A stretch of 64,000 nt of DNA from Terriglobus roseus DSM 18391 (GCF_000265425.1 NC_018014.1:2976001-3040000); one strand, 5' to 3'. Shown: positions 53,735 to 63,966, numbered from the stretch's first letter. Made by a program: numbers and translations. The notes: generated from the letters alone by a model not told the origin.

Positions 53735-55153
53735 CTACTGCCAGCCGCCTCCAAGAGCGCTGTAGAGCTGGACCAGCGTCAACGCCTCATTCTGCTGTGC
53801 ACTCGCAAGGTTAAGCTGCGCAGAAAAGAGGTTCGAGTCTGTCGTCAACACTTCCAGATAGCTCGTCGATCCACCTTGATAGCGCAGACGCGCTAGCCGT
53901 GTCGCATCCTGTGCGGACGTCACCAGCAACTGCTGTTGCTCGCGTGCACGACGCTGTTTGTTCACAGCAATCAAAGCACTCGATACGTCGTGGAAGCCCG
54001 TGTAAACAGCCTTCTGATAAGTCAGGATCAACTCATCCTTCTGCCGCTTGGAAAGATCGTACTGCCCGCGAATCTTGCCTCCGGCAAAGATCGGCTGCGT
54101 CAGCGAACCAAGGCCATAGATCGTCTTCCCCGAAGGATCGAACAAGTTCGAGAACTCATCTCCACCAAAGCCTGCAGATCCGCTAATCGAAAGCTGCGGG
54201 AAGAACTGTGCACGCGCCGCACCCACCTGGGCGTTTGCTGCCTTCAGCTTCGCCTCGGCCTGTTGAATATCAGGTCGTCGCTCGATCAGCTGTGACGGAA
54301 TACCGACGGGGAGAGCATCTGGCACAGGAGTAATTGCATTCGGATCCGCATGCGAAACCGGACCGGGCTCCTTGCCTAGCAGTAGCCTCAGGTCATTCTC
54401 ACCCTGCTGGATCTGCTGCTCCAGTTGCGGTATCTGGCTGCTCGCCGTATACAGCAACTGCTCCGCCTGTCGCACGTCTGACAGCGGAACCGAGCCACCA
54501 CGTTCCAGCGTCTGCGTCAGCTTCACCGACTCCTGGCGTGTCTTCAGCGTCTCCTTCGCGATCGCCAGCTGCTGATCCAGCGTGCGCAATTGGAAATAGG
54601 TCGTAGCCACCTGCTGCACCAGCGTCATCCGTACGGCACGCTGTGCCCACTGCTGCGCTAGCAGTTGATCGCGCGCTGCCTCAGTCTGCTTACGATAAAG
54701 ACCCCAGAAATCAGGTGTCCACGAAGCCGACAGATTGAAGCTGCCAAACACCAGCGGACTGTTGATCGAAGTGCCGACCGTCGAAGGCAGATCGACACCT
54801 GCTCCCGTGCCGCCGCCGTTGATCTGCGGGAACTGCTGTGCCCGCGTGATCTTTACCTGCGATTCCTGTTGCAGCACGCGTTGCGCCGCAGCACGCAGAT
54901 CGAAGTTGTTCGTCAGTGCCTCGCGAATCAACGCCTGCAGTTCGGGCTGTTTGAAGACAGTGCTCCACTGCTGATCGCCCAGCGAACCATTCGGATCACT
55001 CGACACCGCAGCGTCATCCGCACCGCGGAAGGCTGGCGGCGGCGGAACCTGCGGACGTGTGTACTTCGGGCCCACATTGCAACCGGCAAGCCCCATGACC
55101 GCGATCAATGCCAGGGAACTGACACCATATTTTTCATAGGCAATTCGGCTCAT
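53735..55153 (-). CDS. RND efflux outer-membrane factor, NodT family lipoprotein
   Basis: A 472-residue TolC-like channel that carries efflux substrates through the outer membrane. The lipoprotein signal peptide ends at LAGC (Cys25), followed by NVGPKYTRPQVPPPPAFR, the NodT family opening. Two OEP repeats are visible, including LDQQLAIAKETLKTRQESVKL and the second half VPDALPVGIPSQLIERRPDI, then QQAEAKLKAANAQVGAARAQ. It overlaps the pump gene's stop by ATGA (55150-55153) and is the last gene of the operon. Confidence 0.95.
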   Translation of the reverse strand: MSRIAYEKYGVSSLALIAVMGLAGCNVGPKYTRPQVPPPPAFRGADDAAVSSDPNGSLGDQQWSTVFKQPELQALIREALTNNFDLRAAAQRVLQQESQVKITRAQQFPQINGGGTGAGVDLPSTVGTSINSPLVFGSFNLSASWTPDFWGLYRKQTEAARDQLLAQQWAQRAVRMTLVQQVATTYFQLRTLDQQLAIAKETLKTRQESVKLTQTLERGGSVPLSDVRQAEQLLYTASSQIPQLEQQIQQGENDLRLLLGKEPGPVSHADPNAITPVPDALPVGIPSQLIERRPDIQQAEAKLKAANAQVGAARAQFFPQLSISGSAGFGGDEFSNLFDPSGKTIYGLGSLTQPIFAGGKIRGQYDLSKRQKDELILTYQKAVYTGFHDVSSALIAVNKQRRAREQQQLLVTSAQDATRLARLRYQGGSTSYLEVLTTDSNLFSAQLNLASAQQNEALTLVQLYSALGGGWQ

Positions 55154-58100
55154 GCGTGACCCCCTTCCGGCTGGCTCACTGCGCCTGCCGGTTTCAGCTC
55201 TGTATCGTGTTCCGGCTCATGCTTCGAATCCATGGTGGTTCCCTTCCCGCCCTTACCGAAGCGATGCGAGATGTACTCCACCACGGCAAACGTGACAGGC
55301 ACCATCAGGATGCCGAGGATGGTCGCCAACGTCATACCGCCGATCACCACCGTACCCAGGATGCGTCGCGACACCGCACCCGAACCTGTCGCAGTCCACA
55401 GCGGCAGACAGCCGAAGATGAACGCCAGCGCCGTCATCACAATCGGACGGAAACGTAACTTCGCAGCACCCAGTGCGGCTTCGCTGATGCTCTGTCCGCT
55501 CTTGTAGTTCGTCACCGCAAACTCAACAATCAGGATGGCGTTCTTCGCCGACAGACCGATGAGCATGATGAGACCGATCGTCGCAAAAATATCGTTCTCA
55601 TACGACCGGATGCTAAGTGCCAGGTACGCACCCAGAATCGCGACCGGCGTGCTCAGCAGCACGCTGAACGGCAGTGTCCAGCTCTCATACAGCGCCGCAA
55701 GAATCAGGAAGACAAACACGATCGAGATACCGAATACGACCCACGTCGGTACGCCCTTCTCTGCTGCCTGCTCCTGGTAGCTCATGCCGCTGTAGCTGTA
55801 CCCCATCCCCTCAGGCATCGCCTTTGCAAACGTCTCTTCCAGCGCCTTACGAACCTGACCACTGCTGTAACCGGGTGCTCCCGTCACGTTTAGCTGCGCT
55901 GCGTTGTATTCGTTGAAGCGCATCACAAACTCTGGACCGTTGATCTGCCTCGTCTTCACCAGCGCACTCAACGGCACCTGGCTTCCGTTCGCGCTGCGCA
56001 CGTAGAACTGACCGATGTTGTTAATGTCTGTACGCGAAGTTCCCTCCGCCTCGACATAGGTCTGCCACTGTCGGCCAAACCGGTTGAAGTAGTTCACCAG
56101 GTAGCCACCCATAAAGGTCGACATGGTGTTGTACACCTGAGTCAGATCCACCTGCTGCTGAAGCACCTTCTCCTTGTCCACGTCCGCGTACAACTGCGGC
56201 ACCGCCGGCAGGTAGGAAGGCACAGCAGACGCAATCTCTGGTCTCTTCTTTAGCGCACCCAGATAGCCGTAAAGGTTCTTTGTCAGAAAGTCTGCGTCGT
56301 CGTTACCGGACTGATCCTGCAGCACCATCGTCACACCACCCGAAGTTCCGATGCCCGGGATCGCCGGTGGCGGGAAGGTGAACGCAAGACCGTCCCCAAG
56401 TCCGCCAAGCTCCTTCGACACGTTGCCAAGAATGGCACCGATCTGCTCCTCCGCAGCCTTACGGTCTTCCCATGGCTTCAACGCCACGAAGAAGAACGCA
56501 GTGTTCGTGCTCTGCGTCTGCGTCAGCAGGCTAAAGCCGTTCACCTGCACCACACCCGCAATACCGGGCGTGTCCATCAACTGCTTCGTCACTTTTAGAC
56601 CGGCTGCATCCGTACGCTGCATGCTCGCTGCGTCCGGCAACTGCATCGCGGCAAATAGGTAACCCTGATCCTCCTGCGGGATAAACCCACCCGGCAGGCG
56701 AGATCCCATGAAGACAGCGACGGCAGCAACAATCGCCAGCGCAATCATCGACAGAGCCGACTTATGCACTAGGATGCTGGAGGTAGAAACGTACTTGTCC
56801 GTGGTGCGGCCAAAGAAGCGGTTGAACCAGTCGAAGAATCGTCCCAGGAGGCCCGGCTTCTTGTTCTTGTCCTTCGGCTTCAGCAGCAGTGCAGCCAGTG
56901 CCGGGCTAAGTGTCAGCGCGTTGAACGCCGAGATCAGTACCGAGATCGCAATCGTCACAGCGAACTGCTGATACAGCCGTCCCGTAATGCCGGGGATGAA
57001 CGCAGTAGGAATGAATACTGCGGCAAGAATGAGTGCGATCGCCACAACCGGGCCGCCCACCTCTTCCATCGCCTTGATGGTCGCCGACTGCGCGTCCATG
57101 CCCTCTTCCAGGTGGTGCTCAACTGCTTCCACCACGATGATCGCGTCATCCACCACCAGGCCGATAGCCAGCACAAGGCCGAACAGCGACAACGTGTTGA
57201 TCGAGAACCCAAGCATCGGGAAGAAGATGAACGTACCGATCAACGACACCGGTACCGCCATCAACGGAATCAGCGTCGCGCGCCAGCCCTGCAGGAAGAT
57301 ATAGACCACAAGGATCACGAGGACGAGTGCGATCACAAGCGTCTCAGTAATCTCGTGAATACCCGCAGTGACAGCGAGCGTCGTATCCAGCGGCACGTCA
57401 TACTTCATGCCCGTAGGAAAGTTCTTCTGCAGCTTATCCATCTTCGCGCGGACAAGCTTCGCAGTCTGAACCGCGTTGGAACCCGGCAGTTGATACACCG
57501 CCATGATGCCGGCAGGTGCACCGTTGTAACGCGCATTCAACCCATAAGCCTGCTCACCCAGCTCGATACGAGCGACATCCCGCAGGTGCAGGATGCTGCC
57601 ATCGGGATTCGCCCGCACAACGATATTGCCGAATTCTTCCGGCAGCACCAGACGGCCCTGCGTACGCACCGTGTAAGTGAACTGCTGGCCGCTCGGTACC
57701 GGCTCGCCGCCGATCTGTCCGGCCGGGTTCACATTGTTCTGCGTCTGCAGCGCGGTGATAACGTCCTGCGCCGTAACACCCAGCTTCGCAAGCTGCTCCG
57801 GCTTCACCCACACACGCAACGCATACTGTCCCGCAAACACCTGCACACGGCTCACACCGGGAACGCGCGTGATCTCGTCCTGCACGTTGATGATGCCGTA
57901 GTTACCCAGAAACTCCTGGCTGTACTTGTTATCCGGCGAATTCAAGCCGATCAGCATCAACGGCGAAGTAAGCGCCTTCTGCACCGTCAGACCAGCCGTC
58001 GTCACCTGCGCCGGCAGCTGTGCCTGCGCCTGCGAAACACGCAACTGCGACAGGATCTGATCCGTATCCGGACTCGTCTTCACATCGAAGTCCACATACA

Positions 58101-58368
58101 GCGAAGCCTGCCCGTTGTTGGCATTCATGCTGTACATGTAGATCATGTTGTCGACGCCGTTCATCTGCTGCTCGATCGGCGTAGCAACAGCCTGCGACAA
58201 CGTCCGCGCATCGGCGCCGGGGAACGTCGCCTGCACCAGAATCTCCGGTGGAACGATATCCGGATATTGCGACGTAGGCAGACTCACCAGCGAAACAATG
58301 CCGATAATGACCGTCAGGATCGCAATCACGATGGCCACAATGGGCCTGCGTATGAAAAATTTCGACAT
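55150..58368 (-). CDS. RND multidrug efflux pump, AcrB/MexB (HAE1) type
   Basis: A 1072-residue inner-membrane proton/drug antiporter. The N-terminus MSKFFIRRPIVAIVIAILTV, the GLVLAIGLVVDDAIIVVEAV helix 4 with its paired proton-relay aspartates, and a second six-helix half (ending near RRILGTVVIGGMTLATILGI) are diagnostic. Length and two-fold symmetry fit AcrB. The stop of the membrane-fusion gene lies two bases upstream. A hydrophilic Glu/His-rich tail follows the last helix. Substrates are unknown. Confidence 0.97.
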   Translation of the reverse strand: MSKFFIRRPIVAIVIAILTVIIGIVSLVSLPTSQYPDIVPPEILVQATFPGADARTLSQAVATPIEQQMNGVDNMIYMYSMNANNGQASLYVDFDVKTSPDTDQILSQLRVSQAQAQLPAQVTTAGLTVQKALTSPLMLIGLNSPDNKYSQEFLGNYGIINVQDEITRVPGVSRVQVFAGQYALRVWVKPEQLAKLGVTAQDVITALQTQNNVNPAGQIGGEPVPSGQQFTYTVRTQGRLVLPEEFGNIVVRANPDGSILHLRDVARIELGEQAYGLNARYNGAPAGIMAVYQLPGSNAVQTAKLVRAKMDKLQKNFPTGMKYDVPLDTTLAVTAGIHEITETLVIALVLVILVVYIFLQGWRATLIPLMAVPVSLIGTFIFFPMLGFSINTLSLFGLVLAIGLVVDDAIIVVEAVEHHLEEGMDAQSATIKAMEEVGGPVVAIALILAAVFIPTAFIPGITGRLYQQFAVTIAISVLISAFNALTLSPALAALLLKPKDKNKKPGLLGRFFDWFNRFFGRTTDKYVSTSSILVHKSALSMIALAIVAAVAVFMGSRLPGGFIPQEDQGYLFAAMQLPDAASMQRTDAAGLKVTKQLMDTPGIAGVVQVNGFSLLTQTQSTNTAFFFVALKPWEDRKAAEEQIGAILGNVSKELGGLGDGLAFTFPPPAIPGIGTSGGVTMVLQDQSGNDDADFLTKNLYGYLGALKKRPEIASAVPSYLPAVPQLYADVDKEKVLQQQVDLTQVYNTMSTFMGGYLVNYFNRFGRQWQTYVEAEGTSRTDINNIGQFYVRSANGSQVPLSALVKTRQINGPEFVMRFNEYNAAQLNVTGAPGYSSGQVRKALEETFAKAMPEGMGYSYSGMSYQEQAAEKGVPTWVVFGISIVFVFLILAALYESWTLPFSVLLSTPVAILGAYLALSIRSYENDIFATIGLIMLIGLSAKNAILIVEFAVTNYKSGQSISEAALGAAKLRFRPIVMTALAFIFGCLPLWTATGSGAVSRRILGTVVIGGMTLATILGILMVPVTFAVVEYISHRFGKGGKGTTMDSKHEPEHDTELKPAGAVSQPEGGHA

Positions 58369-58370
58369 GA

Positions 58371-59624
58371 TTACCTTCCCGCGGAAGCGCTGTCAGCGGT
58401 GGATGTTGAAGCCGTAGGAGCCGCCGCATGCGGACTCACCGGCATGCCTTCCTGCAGCTTCTGCAACTGGTCCGTGATCACTCGCGTGCCCGGCGTAACA
58501 CCACCGGTCACAACCCAGTTGCTACCCGTCTGCTGCCCCAGCGTCACATTCACAACCTTCACCTTGCTGTCCGGCCCCACGGTGTAAAGCTGCTTCACGC
58601 CCTGCAGATCATTCACAGCCACCTGCGGCACCAGAATCGCGTTGTGCAACAGCTCCGTATTCGCAGACACCCGGCCAAACTGCCCTGGACGCAGCACATT
58701 TCCCGGATTCGGGAACACCGCCGCAATCCGGATCGCACCCGTCTGCTGATTCATCTGCCGATCCACAAACTGGATGTGCCCCTTATGCGGATACTCGCTT
58801 CCATCCGCCAGCGTCAGCGTTAAAGGCAGCGTGCCCGCCCCCTTCAGCAGATCACCCTTACCCGCATTCGAACGCTTCGAGAGCGCCAGGTACTCCCCAT
58901 CGCTCATCGAGAAGTAAACCTTGATCGGATCCAGCTGCGACACCGACGTCAACACACTCTGCTGACTTACCAGATTGCCAACCTGCGTCGTAGCCTGGCC
59001 CGCAACACCGCCAATCAGCGATCGCACCTGCGTGAACCCAAGATTCAACTTCGCCGTGCTCACCTGAGCCTCGGCCGAAGCAATCTGCGCCTTCGCTGCT
59101 TCCACATTCGCCTGCTGCGCCGCAGCCTGCTGCTTATCGTTATCCAACTGGCTCTGTGCAATCGCGCGCTGCTCCGCCAGTGGCGTGTCGCGATTCACAT
59201 TGATCTGTGCCAGTCCCAGGTTCGCCTGCGCCTGCGCAAGCTGGCCCTTCGCCTGTCCCAGCTGACCCATCGCCTGGTCCACCAGCGCCTGCAACGGCCG
59301 CGGATCGATCTGGAACAGCACCTGCCCCTTCGCCACCACCGAACCTTCGCGGTAGTTCTGCCGAATCAGGTACCCACTTACCTGCGGCTGGATCTGTGCA
59401 TTCACAAAGCCATCCAGGGTGCCCACCCACTGGTTGCCCAGCGGAACATCCTGCGCCTGCAGCGTAATGGCCGAAACCGGCATCGGTCCACCCGCAGGTG
59501 CAGCGGGCGCCGGCTTCGAGCAGCCCGAGACCCAGAGCGACGCCAGCGTAAGTGCTGAAACACCGGTCAACTTCAATACCGCTGGCAAGTTAGTCTGCCG
59601 GCGTGCAGCAAGGGACAACGTCAT
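58371..59624 (-). CDS. RND efflux membrane-fusion (adaptor) lipoprotein, AcrA type
   Basis: A 417-residue periplasmic adaptor linking pump and channel. ATG 59624 has a GGAGG ribosome site and gives a leader ending WVSGC, a lipoprotein cleavage site; ATG 59666 would add 14 residues without this logic. The lipoyl/hairpin region shows VVAKGQVLFQIDPRPLQALV, a long coiled coil rich in Ala/Gln, then TQVRSLIGGVAGQATTQVGN. The beta-barrel (RPGQFGRVSANTELLHNAIL) completes the fold. It is the first gene of the operon, divergent from the TetR gene. Confidence 0.95.
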   Translation of the reverse strand: MTLSLAARRQTNLPAVLKLTGVSALTLASLWVSGCSKPAPAAPAGGPMPVSAITLQAQDVPLGNQWVGTLDGFVNAQIQPQVSGYLIRQNYREGSVVAKGQVLFQIDPRPLQALVDQAMGQLGQAKGQLAQAQANLGLAQINVNRDTPLAEQRAIAQSQLDNDKQQAAAQQANVEAAKAQIASAEAQVSTAKLNLGFTQVRSLIGGVAGQATTQVGNLVSQQSVLTSVSQLDPIKVYFSMSDGEYLALSKRSNAGKGDLLKGAGTLPLTLTLADGSEYPHKGHIQFVDRQMNQQTGAIRIAAVFPNPGNVLRPGQFGRVSANTELLHNAILVPQVAVNDLQGVKQLYTVGPDSKVKVVNVTLGQQTGSNWVVTGGVTPGTRVITDQLQKLQEGMPVSPHAAAPTASTSTADSASAGR

Positions 59625-59664
59625 TCCATCCTCCGGACATTTCGGAGCAGGCATAAATACATAC

Positions 59665-59674
59665 ATGCATGCAT
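59665..59674. promoter_or_regulatory. Palindromic site between efflux operon and TetR gene, candidate operator
   Basis: ATGCATGCAT is a perfect 10-base palindrome within an AT-rich stretch of the 74-base divergent spacer. TetR regulators of RND operons normally bind such sites to repress both promoters. The centre is a candidate only. Confidence 0.4.
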
Positions 59675-59698
59675 CTTTTATGAGATTCTGTCATAGCT

Positions 59699-60346
59699 AT
59701 GTCGGATGCAGAGCAATTTGATGAAAATTCGCGATCCGCTCCACCGCAGCAGAGCCGCAAGCAAAATCGCTCCCTGCTCACCCGCCAGCAACTCATCGAC
59801 GCCGCACGCAAGATCTTCGCGCGCGATGGCTTCGAGAAGGCAAGCCTGCAGGACATCTCAAACCTCGCAGGCAAGACCCGCGGCGCCTTCTACACGCACT
59901 TCGCCGACAAGGAAGATGTCTTCTTCGCCATCTTCGAGCAGTACCTCGCCGACGGCCAGGAGCAGTTTCGTCAGCGCATGAAGGGCGCGTCGACCAAGGC
60001 AAAGCGCATCGCCGCCCTTGCCGCCCACATCGTCCAGATCATCGGAGATAAGGAGCGCGCTCTACTTGCGCTGGAATTCAAAATCTACGTGCTACGTCAT
60101 CCGCACGATCAGCAACGTCTCACAGACCTGCACAACGCCGTATGCCGCAGAGGGTGCGGCCCGGACATGGAAGCACTCATGCCGGAATTCCGCCGGCTGG
60201 ATAACTCCATCGAGAGCCGCCGCCAGGTCGCACAGATGGGCGCTCTCGTTGACGGTCTGGCCCTGAATCACTTCTTCGATCCAGGCAGCCTGGACACCAA
60301 AACCCTGCTCAAGCAAGCGGCAGCCGGCATCCAGGCGCTCCTGTAA
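59699..60346 (+). CDS. TetR-family transcriptional regulator
   Basis: A 215-residue repressor probably controlling the divergent RND efflux operon. The helix-turn-helix is at ~30-75: RQQLIDAARKIFARDGFEKA, then SLQDISNLAGKTRGAFYTHF. The C-terminal ligand-binding half is all-helical and variable, as usual. The divergent arrangement with an efflux operon (74-base spacer) is the classic AcrR/TtgR layout, so relief by a pump substrate is likely. Confidence 0.95.
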   Translation: MSDAEQFDENSRSAPPQQSRKQNRSLLTRQQLIDAARKIFARDGFEKASLQDISNLAGKTRGAFYTHFADKEDVFFAIFEQYLADGQEQFRQRMKGASTKAKRIAALAAHIVQIIGDKERALLALEFKIYVLRHPHDQQRLTDLHNAVCRRGCGPDMEALMPEFRRLDNSIESRRQVAQMGALVDGLALNHFFDPGSLDTKTLLKQAAAGIQALL

Positions 60347-60369
60347 AGCGATAGCGCTTCCCTCTACTC

Positions 60370-61668
60370 TTAGTGAGCAGCCAGCTCCACGCGGCGTGCC
60401 ACATGGTCCTGGATCCAGTGCGGATCCCACCATTCCTTCGCGTCGATTTGGACACCATCCAACTGCATCGCAAAGTGGACGTGATCGCCGCCGGCCATAC
60501 CCGTCATACCGCTCAGACCCATCACCTGGCTACGCTTTACAGCATCGCCTTCCTTCACATCGATGCGGCTCATGTGGCCGTAGATCGTCTGCAGACCATA
60601 TCCGTGATCCACGACAACGCAGTTGCCATAGATGCCAAGCGGCGCAGCCCACACCACACGACCGTCATTCGATGCCTCGACGCCAACATGCTGCGTCACC
60701 GCCAGGTCATATCCCAGGTGCACCTGCTCATCGATCTTTTCGCCGTGGTACATATAGCTCCGCACATCTGCAAACGTCGCTTCCGCGGCAGAGTGCGACT
60801 GCCGCGTGAACGGCTGGCTCCACAGAAAATGATCGGCCGTCTTGAATCGCAGCTCAGCCAGCGTCTTATTGTTCGACTGCCGCATCTGGCTGTTGATCTT
60901 CTTGAAGCGCTCCACCGGCGTCCCGCTGCCATTCGGATCCAGCTCACCCAGAACCTTTTGCATGAACTGGTCAGTGATCTGGATCTGGTGCTGCGTATAA
61001 ACCGGCTGCTCCCGCTTCGGGAAGACCACCGTCAGCGGCGTCGTCACATCCGCGCCCGCGCCATTCGAAGCATAGACAACAGGAATCGTCTCCTGCGGCA
61101 TATTCCACGCAAACGCAAACAGCGAGAACATGCCCGGCTTGCCGCCCGGCATCGGCCACGCACGGAATGTCTGGTTGCCCAGCCGCACGCCCGCCGACGT
61201 ATACGCGCCCGTCACATTCATCGTCGCCAGATCCGCCATGCCGCGATACAGATAGTGCTGATCGGAATCAGCACTCACCGTCGGCGGCTGCGTCACCACA
61301 TTCACCGCGCGCTCCCACCGGGTCGTGCCGCCAAACATCCCACCGGACTTCGCCTGCAGAATCAGCGTCGCGCGACCGTCCTTCAACTGCGGCGTGTCCT
61401 TCACACCAGCGGTAAAGTTCAGCGTCGTGTCCGGGCTCTTCGATGCACTCGCCGTATGCCACACCTGGTACGGCGTTCCATTCTGCTCGACCGTCGCGGT
61501 TAACTCGCTCAGACCATGCGGATCATGCACGCGCACTTCGATAGGCGTCGCCTGGCCCAGGGTGGTCACAGACGCAGCAACATCCACCGTCGGTTTGCTG
61601 CAACCCAGCAGCAGTTGGGTGATGGGGAAAAGCAGAAGAAGTTTGGCAGAGGTAGGGGTATTTCTCAC
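60370..61668 (-). CDS. M23 family metallopeptidase lipoprotein
   Basis: A 432-residue periplasmic protein. The leader ends in QLLLGC, a lipoprotein box. The N-terminal ~280 residues are beta-rich and Ig-like. The LytM/M23 domain is near the C-terminus: HLGYDLAV (HxxxD), NGRVVWAAPLGIYGNCVVVD-like strands, and HVHF (HxH), giving the full zinc ligand set. Such enzymes cut peptidoglycan cross-bridges or regulate amidases. It is convergent with the TetR gene (23 bases between stops). Confidence 0.9.
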   Translation of the reverse strand: MRNTPTSAKLLLLFPITQLLLGCSKPTVDVAASVTTLGQATPIEVRVHDPHGLSELTATVEQNGTPYQVWHTASASKSPDTTLNFTAGVKDTPQLKDGRATLILQAKSGGMFGGTTRWERAVNVVTQPPTVSADSDQHYLYRGMADLATMNVTGAYTSAGVRLGNQTFRAWPMPGGKPGMFSLFAFAWNMPQETIPVVYASNGAGADVTTPLTVVFPKREQPVYTQHQIQITDQFMQKVLGELDPNGSGTPVERFKKINSQMRQSNNKTLAELRFKTADHFLWSQPFTRQSHSAAEATFADVRSYMYHGEKIDEQVHLGYDLAVTQHVGVEASNDGRVVWAAPLGIYGNCVVVDHGYGLQTIYGHMSRIDVKEGDAVKRSQVMGLSGMTGMAGGDHVHFAMQLDGVQIDAKEWWDPHWIQDHVARRVELAAH

Positions 61669-61738
61669 AAGGCAATTCTACCGAGGTCCACGCAACACCA
61701 GGCGAACCACAACAGACACCTGTAAGCCCTCTCCTCGC

Positions 61739-63277
61739 CTAGACCTCTTCCAGCGCCAGGTCCTCTGACGGTGCCGCTGCCAGCGCAGCCCAGTCGAGTT
61801 CCTCCTCCAGGAGTTGAAAGACATCCTCCTCGATCTCGCCGTCGTCTCGCAGTGCGATCAGCCGCTCCCGCTGCGTGCACACAACCATGCTGCGTACGGT
61901 GTCCATGCCGGAACTCTGCGCAGAAAAGTCGAGTCGCGCAGCCTCTTTCAGTGCAATCTCCAGTTCCCTGCGAACGCTCTTCGCTGCCGAATCCGTCCGC
62001 TCACGCAGGCAGTTCACACCCACCTCCAGCAGCTCCTCGCGGGCCTTGTTCGACTCCTCTTTCAGCGACTCATCCGGCTCGATCTTCAGCAACTTGACCA
62101 ACGGTCCAATTGTGAAGCCCTGGACCACCAGCGTTCCAAGCACGACGGAGAACGCCGCGAACACAATCATGCTTCGACCGGGAAACTCGTACGGCAAAGC
62201 GGAAGCCGTTGCAATCGTCAGGATGCCGCGAATACCGCACCAGGATGTTAGGAACGTCACGCCCACCGGTGGCTGCGGCAAGCCGCTCTTATCCAGTCGG
62301 TCCGCAAAGACGCGGTACAGAAACACCCACGCAATCCGCGTCACCACCGTCGTCAGCGTCACTGCCGCGCCAAAGATCACGGCCTGCTTCAGACTCACAC
62401 CAGACAGATGCTTTGCTGCATCCAGCACCTGCATTCCCAGCAGTAGAAAAGCAATCGCCCCAAGAATGAACGTGATCGAACCCCACAGCGCAGTGGAATG
62501 GACTCGATCCCGCGGTGGCTCCTGTTTCGGAGCGCCCTTCGCAATCGTCATCGCCAGCACCACAACAGCCAGGATCGGAGAGACATGCAGTTTCTCGCCG
62601 AGAATCCAGGCGCCAAACGTGACAGCGATCTCCGCAATGGAAGCTGACAGGCTACCAGCCGTCCACTTCGCCACCATCAGGTAGAGCTTCCCAAGCACAT
62701 ACCCAAGAATCGCCCCGCCCGGGATCGCAAGCAGCAGCGGCCCGATGATCTTCCCAGGAGTCGAAGCTCCATGTAACGCCACCGCTTGCGCTGTTCCGAA
62801 CAGCAGCAGAGCGGTCGCATCGTTCAAAAGGCTCTCGCCCTCCAGGATCAGCAGTGTCCGTCTCGGCAGCGGAAAGCGGCTCAGCACTGCACTCACGGCC
62901 GACGCATCCGGCGGAGACACAATGGCGCCCAGCGTCATCGCAGCGGCCCAGCCCAAACCGGCCATCGTATGACCCACCACACCAACGGCAACGGTCGTAA
63001 TAATCACGGCGGCAACGGCCAGAATCGCCAGCGGCACCCAGTGTTTCTTCAGATCACGAGGAGCAGTATCGTAGGCCGCATCGAACAGCGCCGGCGTCAC
63101 AAAGACTGCAAGTGCGAGCTCCGGTTCCAACACGATATTCGGCAGGAACGGAATGGCTGCCACTCCAATTCCCGCAAGAGCGAGGAGCGACGGATAGGGC
63201 AGGCTGAACCGGCGCGAGACCTGTAGCAGGACCACAGCCGCGACCATCAGCACAAGAATGCCTTCAAAAAGCTCCAT
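61739..63277 (-). CDS. Na+/H+ antiporter, CPA1 family
   Basis: A 512-residue inner-membrane antiporter. I choose ATG 63277 (AAAGAGG upstream). Around twelve transmembrane helices are followed by a charged cytoplasmic tail (~395-512). The core has LGAIVSPPDASAVSAVLSRF and LEGESLLNDATALLLFGTAQ, the CPA1 signatures with the ion-binding aspartate in LLNDAT. It would help pH and sodium homeostasis. The tail is helical and acidic, perhaps regulatory. Confidence 0.92.
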   Translation of the reverse strand: MELFEGILVLMVAAVVLLQVSRRFSLPYPSLLALAGIGVAAIPFLPNIVLEPELALAVFVTPALFDAAYDTAPRDLKKHWVPLAILAVAAVIITTVAVGVVGHTMAGLGWAAAMTLGAIVSPPDASAVSAVLSRFPLPRRTLLILEGESLLNDATALLLFGTAQAVALHGASTPGKIIGPLLLAIPGGAILGYVLGKLYLMVAKWTAGSLSASIAEIAVTFGAWILGEKLHVSPILAVVVLAMTIAKGAPKQEPPRDRVHSTALWGSITFILGAIAFLLLGMQVLDAAKHLSGVSLKQAVIFGAAVTLTTVVTRIAWVFLYRVFADRLDKSGLPQPPVGVTFLTSWCGIRGILTIATASALPYEFPGRSMIVFAAFSVVLGTLVVQGFTIGPLVKLLKIEPDESLKEESNKAREELLEVGVNCLRERTDSAAKSVRRELEIALKEAARLDFSAQSSGMDTVRSMVVCTQRERLIALRDDGEIEEDVFQLLEEELDWAALAAAPSEDLALEEV

Positions 63278-63377
63278 CGAACCTCTTTCCACCTTTGCCT
63301 GAGTCGGTCTGAGGGCTTACAAAGCTGTCCCTCATACGATGCCGTCAGCTCTCGCAAGACCGCTCGATGCACCAGCC

Positions 63378-63938
63378 CTAAAAAACGCGCGCCTTCTTGG
63401 GTTGATTCGGTCGGTTCTCATCGTTCTTGTAACAGATCACGGACAAAGCGCCGTCACCCTCGATATAGGCGCGCTTGACGTTCTGGCAGCCTTCAATCCC
63501 ACGCTCGCGCAGCATGGACATCAGATCGTCCCTCGTCAATAGCTCGTGGCGCATCGCGTTCACCTGCAGCACCCCATGGCGAATCAGGCATCGGGGTCCC
63601 GACTCGATCAGCGGCCGAATCGCAGGCACGTGATACGCGAGCCAGTCCAGCACAAACGACCAGAAGAAGATGGTGCCCGCCAGGATCAGCCCCTCAGGAA
63701 TGGATCGATACTCCGAAGCCATCCCGTTCGAAACCGCATCCGCGATCAGCACGATCACCAGGATGTCCGCAAGTCCCATCTGCCCCGCATGCCGCGATCG
63801 CGCGATACGCAGGAAGGCAAACAGCGCAAGGTAGATCAGTGATCCGCGGATCACAATCTCGAGGGGAGAAAATGTCGGCACGAACATGTCGTGCCAATGG
63901 ATGTTGAGCATCCGCTCAACCAGTGTCTTGCCGCCCAT
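63378..63938 (-). CDS. DUF421 (YetF-like) membrane protein
   Basis: A 186-residue protein with three N-terminal helices (~27-110) and a cytoplasmic domain with LIRHGVLQVNAMRHELLTRD, then LMSMLRERGI, the DUF421 signature. The YetF family is linked to membrane and sporulation functions in Bacillus, but its role elsewhere is unclear. It is separated from the antiporter by about 100 bases on the same strand. Confidence 0.85.
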   Translation of the reverse strand: MGGKTLVERMLNIHWHDMFVPTFSPLEIVIRGSLIYLALFAFLRIARSRHAGQMGLADILVIVLIADAVSNGMASEYRSIPEGLILAGTIFFWSFVLDWLAYHVPAIRPLIESGPRCLIRHGVLQVNAMRHELLTRDDLMSMLRERGIEGCQNVKRAYIEGDGALSVICYKNDENRPNQPKKARVF

Positions 63939-63966
63939 GCAAACTTGGATGCAGCCTTGGGCGGCT

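Noticed and set aside
57112..58587. 491-residue plus-strand open frame, rich in Arg and His
   Set aside because: Antisense shadow of the RND pump and adaptor genes; composition is typical of reverse GC-rich coding DNA.
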